Shown here: positions 7,611 to 17,361 of the stretch, piece by piece
How positions within the stretch are numbered: position 1 is the first letter of the stretch
How the letters are laid out: each line of letters begins with the position of its first letter
Assembly (NCBI RefSeq): GCF_028369065.1
Contig: NZ_JAQNDA010000005.1
Coordinates: forward strand, 1 to 64,000
Reading direction: 5' to 3'
Source: Marinobacter sp. SS21
Lineage (GTDB): Bacteria > Pseudomonadota > Gammaproteobacteria > Pseudomonadales > Oleiphilaceae
DNA length: 64,000 nt
Notes under the pieces: generated by a model
The model's database searches: none
What the model was told of the DNA's origin: nothing
Seen by the model: the letters and a program-made list of their open reading frames with translations, nothing else
Program-made: the position numbers and the translations under genes

Positions 7611-10100
7611 ATGGCTTCCAGAAAAAAGACCGACAAAGATCCTCATGCCAATCGTGAGGCCGAAAAATACTCCAACCCCATCCAGAGTCGAGAGTTTATT
7701 CTCGACCACCTGCGCCGGCGAGGCGCTCCTGCCACCCACGAGACCCTGTGTCAGGAACTGACACTGACCGATCCGGACAGCATCGAAGCGCTGCGGCGCC
7801 GGCTGATTGCCATGTGCCGGGATGGTCAGCTGATCTGCAATCGCCGCGATGCCTACCTGCCCATTGATGAGGCGGATTTGGTCAGTGGCCGGGTCATTGG
7901 TCATCGGGACGGTTTCGGCTTCCTGTCGCCCGAAGACGGCGGCTCCGACCTGTTTCTCAGCGCGCGCCAGATGCGCAAGGTATTTCATGGCGACCGGGTC
8001 GCGGCGCGGGTGGACAGCGTGGACGACCGTGGCCGTCGGGAAGGGGTGATTGTCGAGGTGCTGGAGGCTCGTACCAGTCAGGTCGTCGGCCGTCTGTTCC
8101 GGGAGAGCGGGGTCGCTTTTGTGGTGCCGGAAAATGCCCGTATCAGCCACGAGGTGCTGATACCGGACGAGCATTGCGGCGACGCCCGCCACGGTCAGTA
8201 TGTGGTGGTCGACATTCTCAAGCAGCCCACCCCTCGCACCAAGCCCACGGGCCGTATTGTCGAGGTGCTGGGGGATCACATGGCGCCAGGGATGGAGATT
8301 GCTGTCGCCATTCGTTCCTACGATATTCCCCACAGCTGGCCCCAGGCGGTTGGCGAGCAGGCGGCGGCGATCCCCGAGCAGGTGACGGAACAGGATAAAT
8401 CCCATCGTGTAGATCTGCGTCCGTTGCCGCTGGTGACCATCGACGGTGAGGATGCCCGCGATTTCGACGACGCCATCTATTGTGAGCGGCGCTCCCGTGG
8501 CGGTTTCCGCCTGGTGGTGGCCATAGCCGACGTGTCCCATTACGTCCGGCCAGGCAGTCCGTTGGATGACGAGGCGCAAAACCGGGGTAATTCGGTGTAC
8601 TTCCCCGATCATGTGGTGCCCATGCTGCCGGAAAAGCTGTCCAATGGCCTGTGCTCGCTGAATCCCCAGGTTGACCGTCTGTGCATGGTGGCCGACATGA
8701 ACATCAGTGCGGCGGGCAACATCAGCAGCTATAGCTTTTATCAGGCGGTGATGCACAGCCATGCTCGGCTCACCTACACCAAGGTCAGCGACATGCTGGA
8801 GCGGCCGGACTCCGAGCCCGGCTATCGCCTGTGCGCACAGTATGCCGAGCTGCTGCCGCACCTGCATGACCTGTACGATCTGTACAAGCTGTTGCGGAAG
8901 GCGCGCTCCGAGCGTGGTGCGATCGATTTTGAAACCACCGAGACCCGGGTCATTTTCGATCCCTCCCGCAAGATCGAGGAGATCGTCCCGGTGCATCGCA
9001 ACGACGCCCACAAGATTGTCGAAGAAAGCATGCTGTGCGCCAACGTGGCCGCTGCCCGCTTCCTCAAATACCATAAGCTTCCGGCCCTGTACCGGGTGCA
9101 CGACGGCCCCTCCGAGGAGCGGTTGAGCGGGCTGCGGTTGTTTCTCGGTGAGCTTGGGCTGCAGCTGGGCGGTGGCGATCAGCCAACTTCGGCCGATTAC
9201 CAGGCGTTGTTGGCCACCATTGTGGATCGCCCCGATGCCCAGGTGATCCAGACTGTGATGCTCCGCTCGCTCAGTCAGGCGGTCTACAGCCCGGAGGAGT
9301 CGGGTCATTTCGGGCTCGGCTTCGCCAGTTACGCTCACTTTACCTCGCCCATTCGTCGCTACCCGGACCTGATCGTGCACCGTGCGATCAAGTCGGTGAT
9401 ACACAGCGCCGACGCCCGCAAGATGGTGGTGCAGCCCGAGCAACGGGATTCGGCGCTGGCCAGCTACCCCTATGACCGCGAGCGGATGACCCAGCTGGGT
9501 GAGCTGACCTCGATGACCGAGCGGCGCGCCGATGATGCCACTCGTGACGTCATGTCCTGGCTCAAGTGCGAATACCTCAGTGACCGGGTGGGCGAAGAGT
9601 ACGATGGCGTGATTGCGGCGGTGGTGCCGTTTGGCTTCTTTGTGGAGCTGAATGACATCTACATAGAAGGCTTGGTGCACATTTCTGCCCTCAGCGGGGA
9701 TTACTACCATCACGATGCGGCCAAGCACCGCTTGGTGGGAGAGCGGACCGCCGTCAGCTTCCGGCTCGGAGACGAGGTTCGGGTGCAGGTGGCGCGGGTC
9801 GATCTGGATGAGCGCAAGATTGATCTGGAATTGCTCAGCAAGCCACGTCGCCGCCGTGCCGACCGCGATGCTCTGGATGTGAAGGAACGCCGCGGCGACA
9901 AAGGGCGTCGCGATGGCAAGGGCAAGACCCGCGGTGCCAAAAAAACCGCGCGTTCGGACGAGAAGCCGGCTGCGGCCAAGCCGCGCAGCGCCAAGGAAAA
10001 GCTGGTTGCCGAGGCGGCCCGCGAGGCGGCCAGGAAATCGGCCGGCAAGAAGGCCGGCGGTGCCAATGCGGCGCCAAAGAAGCGGAAATCGAAAAAATAA
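7611..10100 (+). CDS. rnr: Ribonuclease R
   Basis: RNase R is a processive 3'-5' exoribonuclease that degrades structured RNA and acts in rRNA and tmRNA quality control. The 829-residue protein has an N-terminal winged-helix region (residues 20-85), two cold-shock-like domains, the RNB catalytic domain with the metal-binding DGEDARDFDDAIY near residue 283, and TSPIRRYPDLIVHRAI. A C-terminal S1 domain and a long Lys/Arg/Ala-rich basic tail after about residue 745 follow, as in other RNase R proteins. The ATG at 7611 follows an AAGG. rlmB lies 21 bp downstream. Confidence 0.95.
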   Translation: MASRKKTDKDPHANREAEKYSNPIQSREFILDHLRRRGAPATHETLCQELTLTDPDSIEALRRRLIAMCRDGQLICNRRDAYLPIDEADLVSGRVIGHRDGFGFLSPEDGGSDLFLSARQMRKVFHGDRVAARVDSVDDRGRREGVIVEVLEARTSQVVGRLFRESGVAFVVPENARISHEVLIPDEHCGDARHGQYVVVDILKQPTPRTKPTGRIVEVLGDHMAPGMEIAVAIRSYDIPHSWPQAVGEQAAAIPEQVTEQDKSHRVDLRPLPLVTIDGEDARDFDDAIYCERRSRGGFRLVVAIADVSHYVRPGSPLDDEAQNRGNSVYFPDHVVPMLPEKLSNGLCSLNPQVDRLCMVADMNISAAGNISSYSFYQAVMHSHARLTYTKVSDMLERPDSEPGYRLCAQYAELLPHLHDLYDLYKLLRKARSERGAIDFETTETRVIFDPSRKIEEIVPVHRNDAHKIVEESMLCANVAAARFLKYHKLPALYRVHDGPSEERLSGLRLFLGELGLQLGGGDQPTSADYQALLATIVDRPDAQVIQTVMLRSLSQAVYSPEESGHFGLGFASYAHFTSPIRRYPDLIVHRAIKSVIHSADARKMVVQPEQRDSALASYPYDRERMTQLGELTSMTERRADDATRDVMSWLKCEYLSDRVGEEYDGVIAAVVPFGFFVELNDIYIEGLVHISALSGDYYHHDAAKHRLVGERTAVSFRLGDEVRVQVARVDLDERKIDLELLSKPRRRRADRDALDVKERRGDKGRRDGKGKTRGAKKTARSDEKPAAAKPRSAKEKLVAEAAREAARKSAGKKAGGANAAPKKRKSKK

Positions 10101-10121
10101 GCGGTATCGGGAAGGTCACCA

Positions 10122-10859
10122 GTGTCTGACGAGTACATATTTGGTTGGCATGCGGTTGAGGCGGTCCTCAAGCGCGAGCCGGAGCGGTTGCAGCAGGTCT
10201 GGATCCAGACCGGGCGCCAGGATCGCCGGGTCAAGAGCGTTAGCCGGGCCCTTGATGAGCTTGGCGTGCGTTGGCAGGAGGTGCATCGCCGCGAGCTGGA
10301 CGAACGGGTTGGCGGGGTGCACCAGGGTGTGGTGGCTCAGGTCGGCAAGAGCCGGGAATGGAGCGAGTCCGACCTGCTCGCGTTGCTTTCCCGGTCCGAA
10401 CAGTCGCCGTTCCTGCTGGTACTGGATGGCGTGACGGATCCCCACAACCTGGGAGCATGCCTGCGTACCGCGGATGCCACCGGGGTGCAGGCGGTGATTG
10501 TGCCCAAAGACAAGTCCGCGTCGCTGACTCCGACCGCCCGCAAGGTGGCCTGTGGCGCTGCGGAGACGGTGCCGCTGGTGCGGGTGACCAATCTGGCGCG
10601 GACCTTGCGGACGCTGCAGGAAGAAGGGGTGTGGCTGATCGGCACCGCTGGCGAAGCCACCAGCACCCTCTATCAGGCCGATTTCAAAGGCCCGGTGGCC
10701 TTGGTGATGGGCGCGGAGGGCAAGGGGATGCGCCGACTTACCCGGGATCACTGCGACTTGCTGATCAACATTCCGATGCTGGGCCACGTCGACAGTCTGA
10801 ACGTCTCCGTCGCAACCGGGGTTTGCCTCTACGAGGCGCTTCGACAAAGACTTGCATAG
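10122..10859 (+). CDS. rlmB: 23S rRNA (guanosine-2251-2'-O)-methyltransferase RlmB
   Basis: RlmB is a SPOUT (TrmH-family) enzyme that 2'-O-methylates G2251 in the P loop of 23S rRNA using SAM. The 245-residue protein has the N-terminal substrate-binding domain ([10 protein letters not shown]) and the SPOUT motifs [10 protein letters not shown] (about residue 109), [12 protein letters not shown] (about 195) and NVSVATG (about 226), which build the knotted SAM site. The start is GTG at 10122. It directly follows rnr, the classic rnr-rlmB pair. Confidence 0.95.
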   Translation: MSDEYIFGWHAVEAVLKREPERLQQVWIQTGRQDRRVKSVSRALDELGVRWQEVHRRELDERVGGVHQGVVAQVGKSREWSESDLLALLSRSEQSPFLLVLDGVTDPHNLGACLRTADATGVQAVIVPKDKSASLTPTARKVACGAAETVPLVRVTNLARTLRTLQEEGVWLIGTAGEATSTLYQADFKGPVALVMGAEGKGMRRLTRDHCDLLINIPMLGHVDSLNVSVATGVCLYEALRQRLA

Positions 10860-10884
10860 CGGTTCCCACACGCCTAAAATGCGT

Positions 10885-10913
10885 CACCCCTTTTTTTAGG
10901 GGTGGCGTCTTAT
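10885..10913 (+). terminator. Possible terminator/attenuator after rlmB
   Basis: CACCCCT and AGGGGTG form a 7-bp stem with a T6 loop 25 bp after the rlmB stop. The downstream tract (GCGTCTTATT) is only moderately T-rich, so termination may be partial. The remaining leader to rpsF at 11064 is the place where an S6:S18-binding autoregulatory RNA would be expected in this operon type; I could not confirm such a fold by eye. Confidence 0.4.
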
Positions 10914-11063
10914 TGTCTGGAAAATTTCTCCGGCCTGAGCGCCACGGCTTTGAGAAAAGCAAATGAAACCGGCGGCTTGGCTGCCACCTCCTTGCTTCTG
11001 GTCGGGTGGGTCCGCAATTCGGGCTCATCTTGTCGGAAGCTGTTGAAACCGTAGGGAGAACTC

Positions 11064-11480
11064 ATGCGTCACTACGAAATCGTATTCATGGTACATCCGG
11101 ATCAGAGCGAGCAGGTGCCCGCGATGATCGAGCGTTATACCGGTGTCATCACTGAAGATGGCGGCCAGGTACATCGCCTGGAAGATTGGGGTCGTCGTCA
11201 CCTGGCGTACCCGATCAACAAGATCCACAAGGCTCACTACGTGCTGATGAACGTTGAATGTTCACAGAACGCCATGGACGAGCTGACTCACAACTTCCGC
11301 TTCAACGACGCCATCATCCGCGACCTGATTGTTCGTCGCGATGAGGCCGTTACCGAGCTGTCTCCGATGAAAGCCGCCGAGTCCCGTGAGGACCGTCGTC
11401 CCAGCGGAGACGACCGCCCGCGTCGTTCAGCAGAATCTGGCGAGCGTCGTCAGGCTGAAGCCAATAGCGAAGAAGAGTAA
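11064..11480 (+). CDS. rpsF: Small ribosomal subunit protein bS6
   Basis: bS6 binds 16S rRNA together with bS18 in the 30S platform. The 138-residue protein starts [17 protein letters not shown] and carries [20 protein letters not shown], both typical of bS6. The C-terminal tail is highly charged and ends in Glu-Glu-Glu, the type of end that RimK extends with glutamates in enterobacteria; a rimK gene lies at 41965-42870. A good Shine-Dalgarno (AGGGAGAA) precedes the ATG. It heads the block rpsF-rpsR-DUF2232-rplI. Confidence 0.97.
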   Translation: MRHYEIVFMVHPDQSEQVPAMIERYTGVITEDGGQVHRLEDWGRRHLAYPINKIHKAHYVLMNVECSQNAMDELTHNFRFNDAIIRDLIVRRDEAVTELSPMKAAESREDRRPSGDDRPRRSAESGERRQAEANSEEE

Positions 11481-11508
11481 AACCACCTGCGGAGTTGAGG
11501 AGTAATTT

Positions 11509-11739
11509 ATGGCTCGTTTTTTCAGGCGTCGTAAGTTCTGCCGTTTCACGGCGGAAGGTGTCCGGGAGATCGATTACAAAGATCTGGACACCCTGAAAGG
11601 GTATATCACTGAAACCGGCAAGATCGTGCCCAGCCGCATCACTGGCACCAAAGCACGTTATCAGCGTCAGCTGGCCACCGCTATCAAGCGTGCACGCTAC
11701 CTGGCTCTGCTGCCGTATTCCGACAGCCACGATAACTAA
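11509..11739 (+). CDS. rpsR: Small ribosomal subunit protein bS18
   Basis: The 76-residue basic protein begins [17 protein letters not shown] and includes [19 protein letters not shown], the diagnostic bS18 core, and [18 protein letters not shown]. It pairs with bS6 on the 30S platform. It lies 28 bp after rpsF with a GAGGAG ribosome site and is followed 31 bp later by the DUF2232 gene. Confidence 0.97.
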   Translation: MARFFRRRKFCRFTAEGVREIDYKDLDTLKGYITETGKIVPSRITGTKARYQRQLATAIKRARYLALLPYSDSHDN

Positions 11740-11770
11740 GTTTCAGGAATAATCGACAGGACTCGGGACC

Positions 11771-12637
11771 ATGCGTGCATTGGCACAGTTCGTAATGCGA
11801 GGTCCCCTGCAGGCAGGATTGGTTGCGGCCGCCGCGACGGCGGTACCCCTGCTGTTTTGGGTAGGTGCGGCAGTTGTCGGTCTGGTGATTCTCAGACTCG
11901 GCATTGCCCAGGGACTGAACATTGGCCTCTGGGCGTTGCTTCCGGCCATTGGCTGGGGCTGGGTGGGGCAGGACCCCACGGCGTTGGCGGTGTTGGTTCA
12001 CACCATGCTGATTGCCGTGGTACTGCGGGCCACGCTGTCCTGGGAGCGGGCGCTGCTGAGCGGCGGCCTGCTGGCCATAGCGAGCGGGCTGTTACTGCCT
12101 GTCCTGTACCCGGAGTTGCTGGATCAGCTGGTCCGCGCCGGGGTGCAATTGTATGACCAGTACGATGTGAACGCCACCGCGGAAGTGACGGCGCAACTGG
12201 AGCCGGCTATCCGGCAAACCATGATTGCCAGCATGGCTGGCATGTTCCTGGCCACCGGGGTCTTCATGACCATGCTGGCCAGGTCCTGGCAAGCCGGATT
12301 GTATAATCCGGGCGGCTTCCGGAAGGAGTTTCACGCCTTTCGACTGTCGGCGCCCACCGCTATCGGTTGCGTGGTGGTGATGGTGGCAGGGCCGACACTG
12401 GGGTTTAATCCCCTGTTGCTGGCATGGGCTGCGGGACTGCCGTTGTTCCTGGCTGCGGTGGCCCTGGTTCATGGCGTGGTGGGCCTGCGACACATGGGCT
12501 CTCACTGGCTGGTGATGTTTTACGTTGCATTGGTCCTGCTGGGTCCCAGTCTGATGTTTCTGTTGTTGGTTTTGGCGTTTGTGGATAGCTGGCTGGATAT
12601 CCGGGGGCGAATCAAGCCCTCTGGGTCGGCTGAATAA
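11771..12637 (+). CDS. DUF2232 polytopic inner-membrane protein
   Basis: A 288-residue, very hydrophobic protein with about eight predicted membrane segments, starting at once with [20 protein letters not shown]. It matches the DUF2232 (YybS-like) family in length, character and position, since this family is often found between rpsR and rplI in gammaproteobacteria. Its molecular function is not established. The context says only that it is co-expressed with ribosomal proteins. The short C-terminal tail ([11 protein letters not shown]) is probably cytoplasmic. Confidence 0.8.
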   Translation: MRALAQFVMRGPLQAGLVAAAATAVPLLFWVGAAVVGLVILRLGIAQGLNIGLWALLPAIGWGWVGQDPTALAVLVHTMLIAVVLRATLSWERALLSGGLLAIASGLLLPVLYPELLDQLVRAGVQLYDQYDVNATAEVTAQLEPAIRQTMIASMAGMFLATGVFMTMLARSWQAGLYNPGGFRKEFHAFRLSAPTAIGCVVVMVAGPTLGFNPLLLAWAAGLPLFLAAVALVHGVVGLRHMGSHWLVMFYVALVLLGPSLMFLLLVLAFVDSWLDIRGRIKPSGSAE

Positions 12638-12657
12638 AGCACGAAGAGGTTAACGAG

Positions 12658-13104
12658 ATGGAAGTTATTCTGCTCGAGAAAGTTGCAAACCTTGGTTCAC
12701 TGGGTGACAAGGTTAAGGTAAAGGCCGGTTACGGTCGTAATTTCCTGCTTCCTTATGGCAAGGCTGTTGCTGCCACGGAAGTCAACCTGAAGGCGTTCGA
12801 AGAGCGTCGCGCTGAGCTGGAAAAGGCGGCTGCTGACAAGCTGGCCACTGCCCAGTCTCGTGCCGAAACTCTGGAAGGCGCTTCTTTCACCATCACTTCC
12901 AAGGCTGGTGACGAAGGCAAGCTGTTCGGTTCTATCGGTGTCCGTGACATCGCCGATGCAGTCACTGCTGGCGGTACCGACGTTGAGAAGAGCGAAGTGC
13001 GTCTGCCGGAAGGCCCCATCCGCGTGGTGGGTGAGTATGATATCGAGCTGCAACTGCACAGTGACGTCACTGTGGCGGTCAAGCTGGCGGTCGTGGCTGA
13101 GTAA
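12658..13104 (+). CDS. rplI: Large ribosomal subunit protein bL9
   Basis: The 148-residue protein begins [19 protein letters not shown] with [16 protein letters not shown], the highly conserved N-terminal rRNA-binding domain of bL9. A long connecting helix (residues 41-75) and a C-terminal domain ending near LAVVAE follow. Full length for the family. It is the last gene of the ribosomal block; a strong terminator follows at 13153. Confidence 0.97.
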   Translation: MEVILLEKVANLGSLGDKVKVKAGYGRNFLLPYGKAVAATEVNLKAFEERRAELEKAAADKLATAQSRAETLEGASFTITSKAGDEGKLFGSIGVRDIADAVTAGGTDVEKSEVRLPEGPIRVVGEYDIELQLHSDVTVAVKLAVVAE

Positions 13105-13152
13105 GCCCCCCGCCGGAGCGGTGATCTGACCCCTCTGGGTCAGTGATATCCA

Positions 13153-13196
13153 CAACAGGCCCGGACCGCGAAAGCGGCTTCCGGGCCTGTTGCTTT
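13153..13196 (+). terminator. Intrinsic terminator after rplI
   Basis: CAACAGGCCCGG and CCGGGCCTGTTG form a perfect 12-bp stem whose interior holds a second small hairpin (CCGCGAAAGCGG). It is followed by CTTTCT. It lies 48 bp past rplI and about 80 bp before dnaB. Confidence 0.8.
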
Positions 13197-13278
13197 CTGG
13201 TATGCTTGTACGTCCGATACGGTCCCCACAGCTGGGGCCAATTAGCATTTTGTTCCGATCCAACCGAAGACCTTGTTC

Positions 13279-14676
13279 ATGGCCAATCCCAATCTGAAAC
13301 CGGCGTCTTCCGACCTGGAAACCTCCCGCGTCAAGGTTCCGCCCCATTCCCTGGAGGCCGAACAGGCGGTGCTGGGCGGCTTGATGCTGGACAATCGCCG
13401 TTTTGACGAAGTCTCCGAAGTCATTTCGTCAGACGATTTTTATCGCCAGGATCACCGCTTGATCTTCGCCGCCGCCGAGCGCCTGGCCAGCGAGAGCGAA
13501 CCGCTCGACGTGGTGACCCTGGCGGAGTTTTTGGAGCGCGCTGGCGATATTGAAGACGCCGGCGGCCTGGGCTATCTGGCGGAGCTTGCTGAGAAAACCC
13601 CCGGCGCGGCCAACATCAAGGCCTATGCCAGTATCGTCCGCGAGCGGGCGGTATTGCGCAAGTTGATCGAAGTCTCCGGGGAGATCGTGGATTCCGCCTT
13701 CAATCCCCAGGGCCAGACCAGCGACGAGTTGTTGGACCAGGCCGAACGCAAGGTCTTCCAGATTGCGGAGTCGCGCAACAAGGAAGGCTCCGGGCCGGAA
13801 AGCATCAACCCGATTCTGACCAAGGCGCTGGGGCGTATTGAGGAACTGTTTGAGTCCGACGGCTCCATTACCGGCCTGACCACTGGATTCCAGGACCTGG
13901 ATGACCGTACTTCGGGGATGCAGCCTTCGGACTTGGTGATCGTGGCGGGGCGACCCTCGATGGGTAAGACCACCTTCGCCATGAATCTGGTGGAAAACGC
14001 CTTGCTGAAGACCGGTGAGCCGATTCTGGTGTTCAGTATGGAGATGCCGTCAGACTCCATCGTGATGAGGATGCTGTCGTCACTGGGCCGGATCGACCAG
14101 ACCAAGGTCCGGAGCGGTCGGCTCGAGGAAGACGACTGGCCTAGGCTGACCTCGGCGGTGTCCCTGCTCAAGGACAAGCCCCTTTACATCGACGATACCG
14201 CTGGCCTCAGTCCCACCGAACTGCGCTCCAGGGCCCGGCGGGTGGCGCGGGAGAATGGTGGCAAGCTGGGCATGATCATGGTGGATTATTTGCAGCTGAT
14301 GCGGGTGCCTGGTAATACCGAAGGCCGGACCGCGGAGATCTCCGAGATCTCCCGCTCCCTGAAGGGAATCGCCAAGGAGCTGAACTGTCCGGTGGTGGCA
14401 TTGTCCCAGCTTAACCGTTCCCTCGAGCAGCGACCGAACAAACGGCCGGTAAACTCGGATTTGCGGGAATCCGGTGCGATCGAGCAGGACGCCGACGTCA
14501 TCATGTTCGTCTACCGTGATGAGGTCTACAACGAGGACACTCCAGACAAGGGGGTGGCCGAGATCATCATCGGTAAACAGCGGAACGGCCCAATCGGAAC
14601 GGTGCGGCTGGCCTTCGTGGGCAAGTACACCAAATTCGAGGACCTGGCCCACGGCGATTATAGTGACGATTACTGA
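13279..14676 (+). CDS. dnaB: Replicative DNA helicase DnaB
   Basis: DnaB is the hexameric 5'-3' helicase of the replication fork and recruits primase. The 465-residue protein has the N-terminal DnaB domain (VPPHSLEAEQAVLGGLMLD), a linker, and a RecA-type ATPase with Walker A GRPSMGKTT near residue 224, Walker B MVDYLQLM near 334 and SQLNRSLEQRPNKRP. No intein interrupts it. I chose ATG 13279 (MANPNL) over an in-frame TTG two codons upstream. alr follows 16 bp later. Confidence 0.97.
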   Translation: MANPNLKPASSDLETSRVKVPPHSLEAEQAVLGGLMLDNRRFDEVSEVISSDDFYRQDHRLIFAAAERLASESEPLDVVTLAEFLERAGDIEDAGGLGYLAELAEKTPGAANIKAYASIVRERAVLRKLIEVSGEIVDSAFNPQGQTSDELLDQAERKVFQIAESRNKEGSGPESINPILTKALGRIEELFESDGSITGLTTGFQDLDDRTSGMQPSDLVIVAGRPSMGKTTFAMNLVENALLKTGEPILVFSMEMPSDSIVMRMLSSLGRIDQTKVRSGRLEEDDWPRLTSAVSLLKDKPLYIDDTAGLSPTELRSRARRVARENGGKLGMIMVDYLQLMRVPGNTEGRTAEISEISRSLKGIAKELNCPVVALSQLNRSLEQRPNKRPVNSDLRESGAIEQDADVIMFVYRDEVYNEDTPDKGVAEIIIGKQRNGPIGTVRLAFVGKYTKFEDLAHGDYSDDY

Positions 14677-14692
14677 GGGATGACGATTACTG

Positions 14693-15781
14693 ATGCCTCG
14701 CCATACCGTTGCCAAGATTGACCTGGACGCCCTGAGACACAATTACCGGCTGGCACGAGAGCGTGCCGGTGACGCCATCGCCATGGCGGTCATCAAGGCC
14801 GATGGTTATGGTCATGGTATTCGTGCGGTGGCCCGGGCGCTGGCCGCAGAGACCGACTGTTTTGCGGTGGCCTGCCTGGAAGAAGCGCTGGCCATACGGG
14901 ATGAGGGGCTACCCCATACCGTGGTTCTGCTGGAAGGTGTTCATGCTGCGGAGGATGTGGCGAGCTGCCAGCGACTTGGCCTGGAGCCGGTGCTCCATAG
15001 CCACCATCAGACGGCGTGGCTGACCCAGGCGTCAGCGCGGCCGCGCAGCTGGATTAAGGTCAACAGCGGTATGAATCGTCTAGGCTTTGCGCCGGCGGAG
15101 TTAACGGAGGTGATGGCCCGGTTGGCGGATGCCGATTGCCCGGTGCGGGGGTTCATGACCCACTTCGCCGCGGCGGATGAAGCCGACAATCCGGCCACGG
15201 AAGCACAGACCCGGTGTTTCCAGCAGGCGGTGGCGCCCTGGCCGGAAGCCGAACTGAGTGTTGGTAATTCGGCGGCCCATTTTCGTGTGGGGCAACCGTT
15301 GTTTGACTGGAGTCGCCCCGGGGTCATGTTGTACGGAGCCTCGCCCCTGCCGGAGCAGATGGGCACCGAGCTTGGCCTGAAACCGGTGATGACGCTGGAA
15401 TCCGAGCTTATTGCGGTACGCACGCTGAATCCTGGCGATGCCGTGGGCTATGGTCAAACCTGGATAGCCGAGCGGCCTACGCCCATGGGCATCGTGGCCA
15501 TCGGCTACGGCGACGGTTACCCGCGGCACGCCGGCACCGGCACCCCGGTCTGGGTCAAGGGGCGGCGGGCGTCACTGATTGGTCGGGTGTCGATGGATAT
15601 GCTGGCGGTGGATTTGTCCGCCGCACCGGCTGCCCGTCCCGGCGACCGGGTGGAGCTCTGGGGCGAGCGTATTCCCGTTGACGAGGTTGCTCGCTGGGCG
15701 GGAACCATTGGCTATGAACTGCTGACCGGGGTCACAGCCCGGGTGCCCAGGCTGTATCACCAATCCGGCCGGAACGCTTAG
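14693..15781 (+). CDS. alr: Alanine racemase
   Basis: A PLP enzyme that makes D-alanine for peptidoglycan. The 362-residue protein carries the PLP lysine in VIKADGYGHG (Lys35), a fold-type III barrel, and the C-terminal domain with VSMDMLAVDLS and PGDRVELWG. It could also be the catabolic paralogue DadX, but its position behind dnaB is the usual one for biosynthetic alr. Its stop codon overlaps the stop of the convergent gene at 15778-16134 by four bases. Confidence 0.94.
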   Translation: MPRHTVAKIDLDALRHNYRLARERAGDAIAMAVIKADGYGHGIRAVARALAAETDCFAVACLEEALAIRDEGLPHTVVLLEGVHAAEDVASCQRLGLEPVLHSHHQTAWLTQASARPRSWIKVNSGMNRLGFAPAELTEVMARLADADCPVRGFMTHFAAADEADNPATEAQTRCFQQAVAPWPEAELSVGNSAAHFRVGQPLFDWSRPGVMLYGASPLPEQMGTELGLKPVMTLESELIAVRTLNPGDAVGYGQTWIAERPTPMGIVAIGYGDGYPRHAGTGTPVWVKGRRASLIGRVSMDMLAVDLSAAPAARPGDRVELWGERIPVDEVARWAGTIGYELLTGVTARVPRLYHQSGRNA

Positions 15782-16134
15782 GCGCTTTCCGGCTCGTGGA
15801 TGATTTCCTCGATGAAATCGAGGATGCTCACCAGGCTTTCGTCGTCGAGCTTCTTCAATACCTTGTGAACGACCATCTTGCTGCCCTTGAGCATGCTGCT
15901 GATGCCCACCTTGGCCATGCCCATCATCATGCTGCCGGCCCGCAGGCGGCGTAGGGGTTCCAGGAAGAAAAAATCCAGGCCGTTCTCGGTCAACTCCACA
16001 ATCAGGTTGTACAATTGCTCAATCGCTTCTTTGTCCGCCTTGCTACGGCTGCGCAGCTCGGTCACGGTGTTTTCGGCCTTGGTGCGCAGCTCGTTGGAAA
16101 TGGGGGCAACAATATGACTCTGACTCTTCAGCAT
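15778..16134 (-). CDS. Conserved-looking small protein of unknown function
   Basis: A 118-residue protein with no signal peptide, predicted mostly helical. The middle is unusual: PLRRLRAGSMMMGMAKVGISSMLKGSK combines a basic patch with a Met/Gly-rich amphipathic stretch (about residues 60-87) that might contact a membrane or form a hairpin. It is flanked by an acidic N-terminal helix and an acidic C-terminal helix ending EEIIHEPESA. I do not recognise a family. Convergent with alr; the roughly 250 bp upstream hold no other gene. Confidence 0.65.
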   Translation of the reverse strand: MLKSQSHIVAPISNELRTKAENTVTELRSRSKADKEAIEQLYNLIVELTENGLDFFFLEPLRRLRAGSMMMGMAKVGISSMLKGSKMVVHKVLKKLDDESLVSILDFIEEIIHEPESA

Positions 16135-16386
16135 AACGGGGTCCGTTGTCGTGGTTGTATGGCTGGTTTGTAGGATGAGATAGCCGGTATTTTAGGGGGC
16201 TGGGGTTTGGCGCCATTGGCTTGAACGGGTTACCGGAGGTGTCAGATCTGTGATACCGGTGACGGGGTGGTTCAAGAGGTAGTACAGTTAGGGGGCAGCT
16301 GAACAGCGCCGGCGGTGAGTCTGGCGCTGTTTGGCGACTCTTTGGTTTCCCTGAATTTCCACTCGTTGCGGAGTTTGTCATTTCCT

Positions 16387-17265
16387 GTGAATGTACTTGT
16401 CGTTCATGACTACGGCCCCCTTGGTCGGGTGCTGCTGGAGCAGCTGAAACGTAGCTCCCTGCACATCAGCCCGCTGCTGATCAGCGAACCCGATAACGCC
16501 GATCTGGCCGCGCTGGCGGACTGGGTGCCCGAGGATACCGATCTGATCGTCAACGCCCTGTGGCTGACCGACCCGGAGAGGGCTGAGAAAGACCCGGAGG
16601 CGGCACGCCAGATGGCGTTTTCGGTGCCCATGGCCCTGGCCGAGCATGCCCGTTCCAGCGGTATGGCACTGCTGCAGCTCTCGTCCTGTTACGTCTTCGA
16701 TGGACGCAAGCAGAGTGCCTACCTGGCGTCCAATCCCGGGCACCCAATCAGCCAGCTGGGCAATTGGCAGTGGGAGTGCGAGCAGGCCCTGCGGACGCTG
16801 CTGCCGCGACACCTGATCCTGCGGACCGGCTGGAACCTGGGGCGCTTCATCAGCAAGGTGCGCGCCTGCGTCGATAGCCAACAAACGGTAGCGCTGTCCA
16901 GTCGCTTTGTCGGTCAGCCGGTGTCCTTCCATGACTTGGCCCGGGTGATGGTGGCGGTGTTGCAGCAGGTGGAGTGTGGCGCGGAAGTGTGGGGTACCTA
17001 TCAGTACACCGGCGCGGAGGAGATCTCCCTGTACGAACTAGGGCTGGCCATTGCAGAAACGCTCGAATTGCCCGAGGGCGCACGGGTGGTGGATGAGAAC
17101 GCCGACTGGACCGCGCTGGAACCGGTGAACGCAACCCTCGGCTGCACCAAGATTCGCAACGCCTTCGGTATCAAGCAGCTGCCCTGGCGCACCCAGCTGG
17201 ACGACGAGCTGGAGCTGGTCAGCAGTCTCGGTGAGGCGAAACTGGAGGGTGAGAACGCCGGCTGA
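16387..17265 (+). CDS. RmlD-like sugar-nucleotide reductase homologue, active site degenerate
   Basis: A 292-residue protein with the fold signature of the RmlD/dTDP-4-dehydrorhamnose reductase branch of extended SDRs: an N-terminal beta strand and dinucleotide loop (VLVVHDYGPLGRVL), LLQLSSCYVFDG in place of STDYVFDG, and HLILRTGWNLG. The catalytic Tyr-X3-Lys appears to be missing: the segment that should read YGxxK is QLGNWQWECEQ. It may therefore bind a nucleotide sugar or NAD(P) without the normal reaction. I place the start at GTG 16387, just before the first beta strand; no ATG lies nearby. No sugar-pathway genes adjoin. Confidence 0.7.
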   Translation: MNVLVVHDYGPLGRVLLEQLKRSSLHISPLLISEPDNADLAALADWVPEDTDLIVNALWLTDPERAEKDPEAARQMAFSVPMALAEHARSSGMALLQLSSCYVFDGRKQSAYLASNPGHPISQLGNWQWECEQALRTLLPRHLILRTGWNLGRFISKVRACVDSQQTVALSSRFVGQPVSFHDLARVMVAVLQQVECGAEVWGTYQYTGAEEISLYELGLAIAETLELPEGARVVDENADWTALEPVNATLGCTKIRNAFGIKQLPWRTQLDDELELVSSLGEAKLEGENAG

Positions 17266-17361
17266 GGCGGTTGCTCTACCCCTGCTGCGCGCGCCCGGTG
17301 CTCTCCCCGCACTCCGCCGCCCGTCCAGGCTTGGGCGGCAGAGTGGCGCACGCTTAACCGG

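Noticed and set aside
7608..9728. A 706-codon open frame antisense to RNase R
   Set aside because: Antisense shadow caused by GC-rich codon usage of rnr; no family signature, while rnr has all domains.
10914..11063. Possible S6:S18-binding leader RNA before rpsF
   Set aside because: The position is right for this known autoregulatory element, but I could not build the conserved fold by eye, so it is not listed as a feature.
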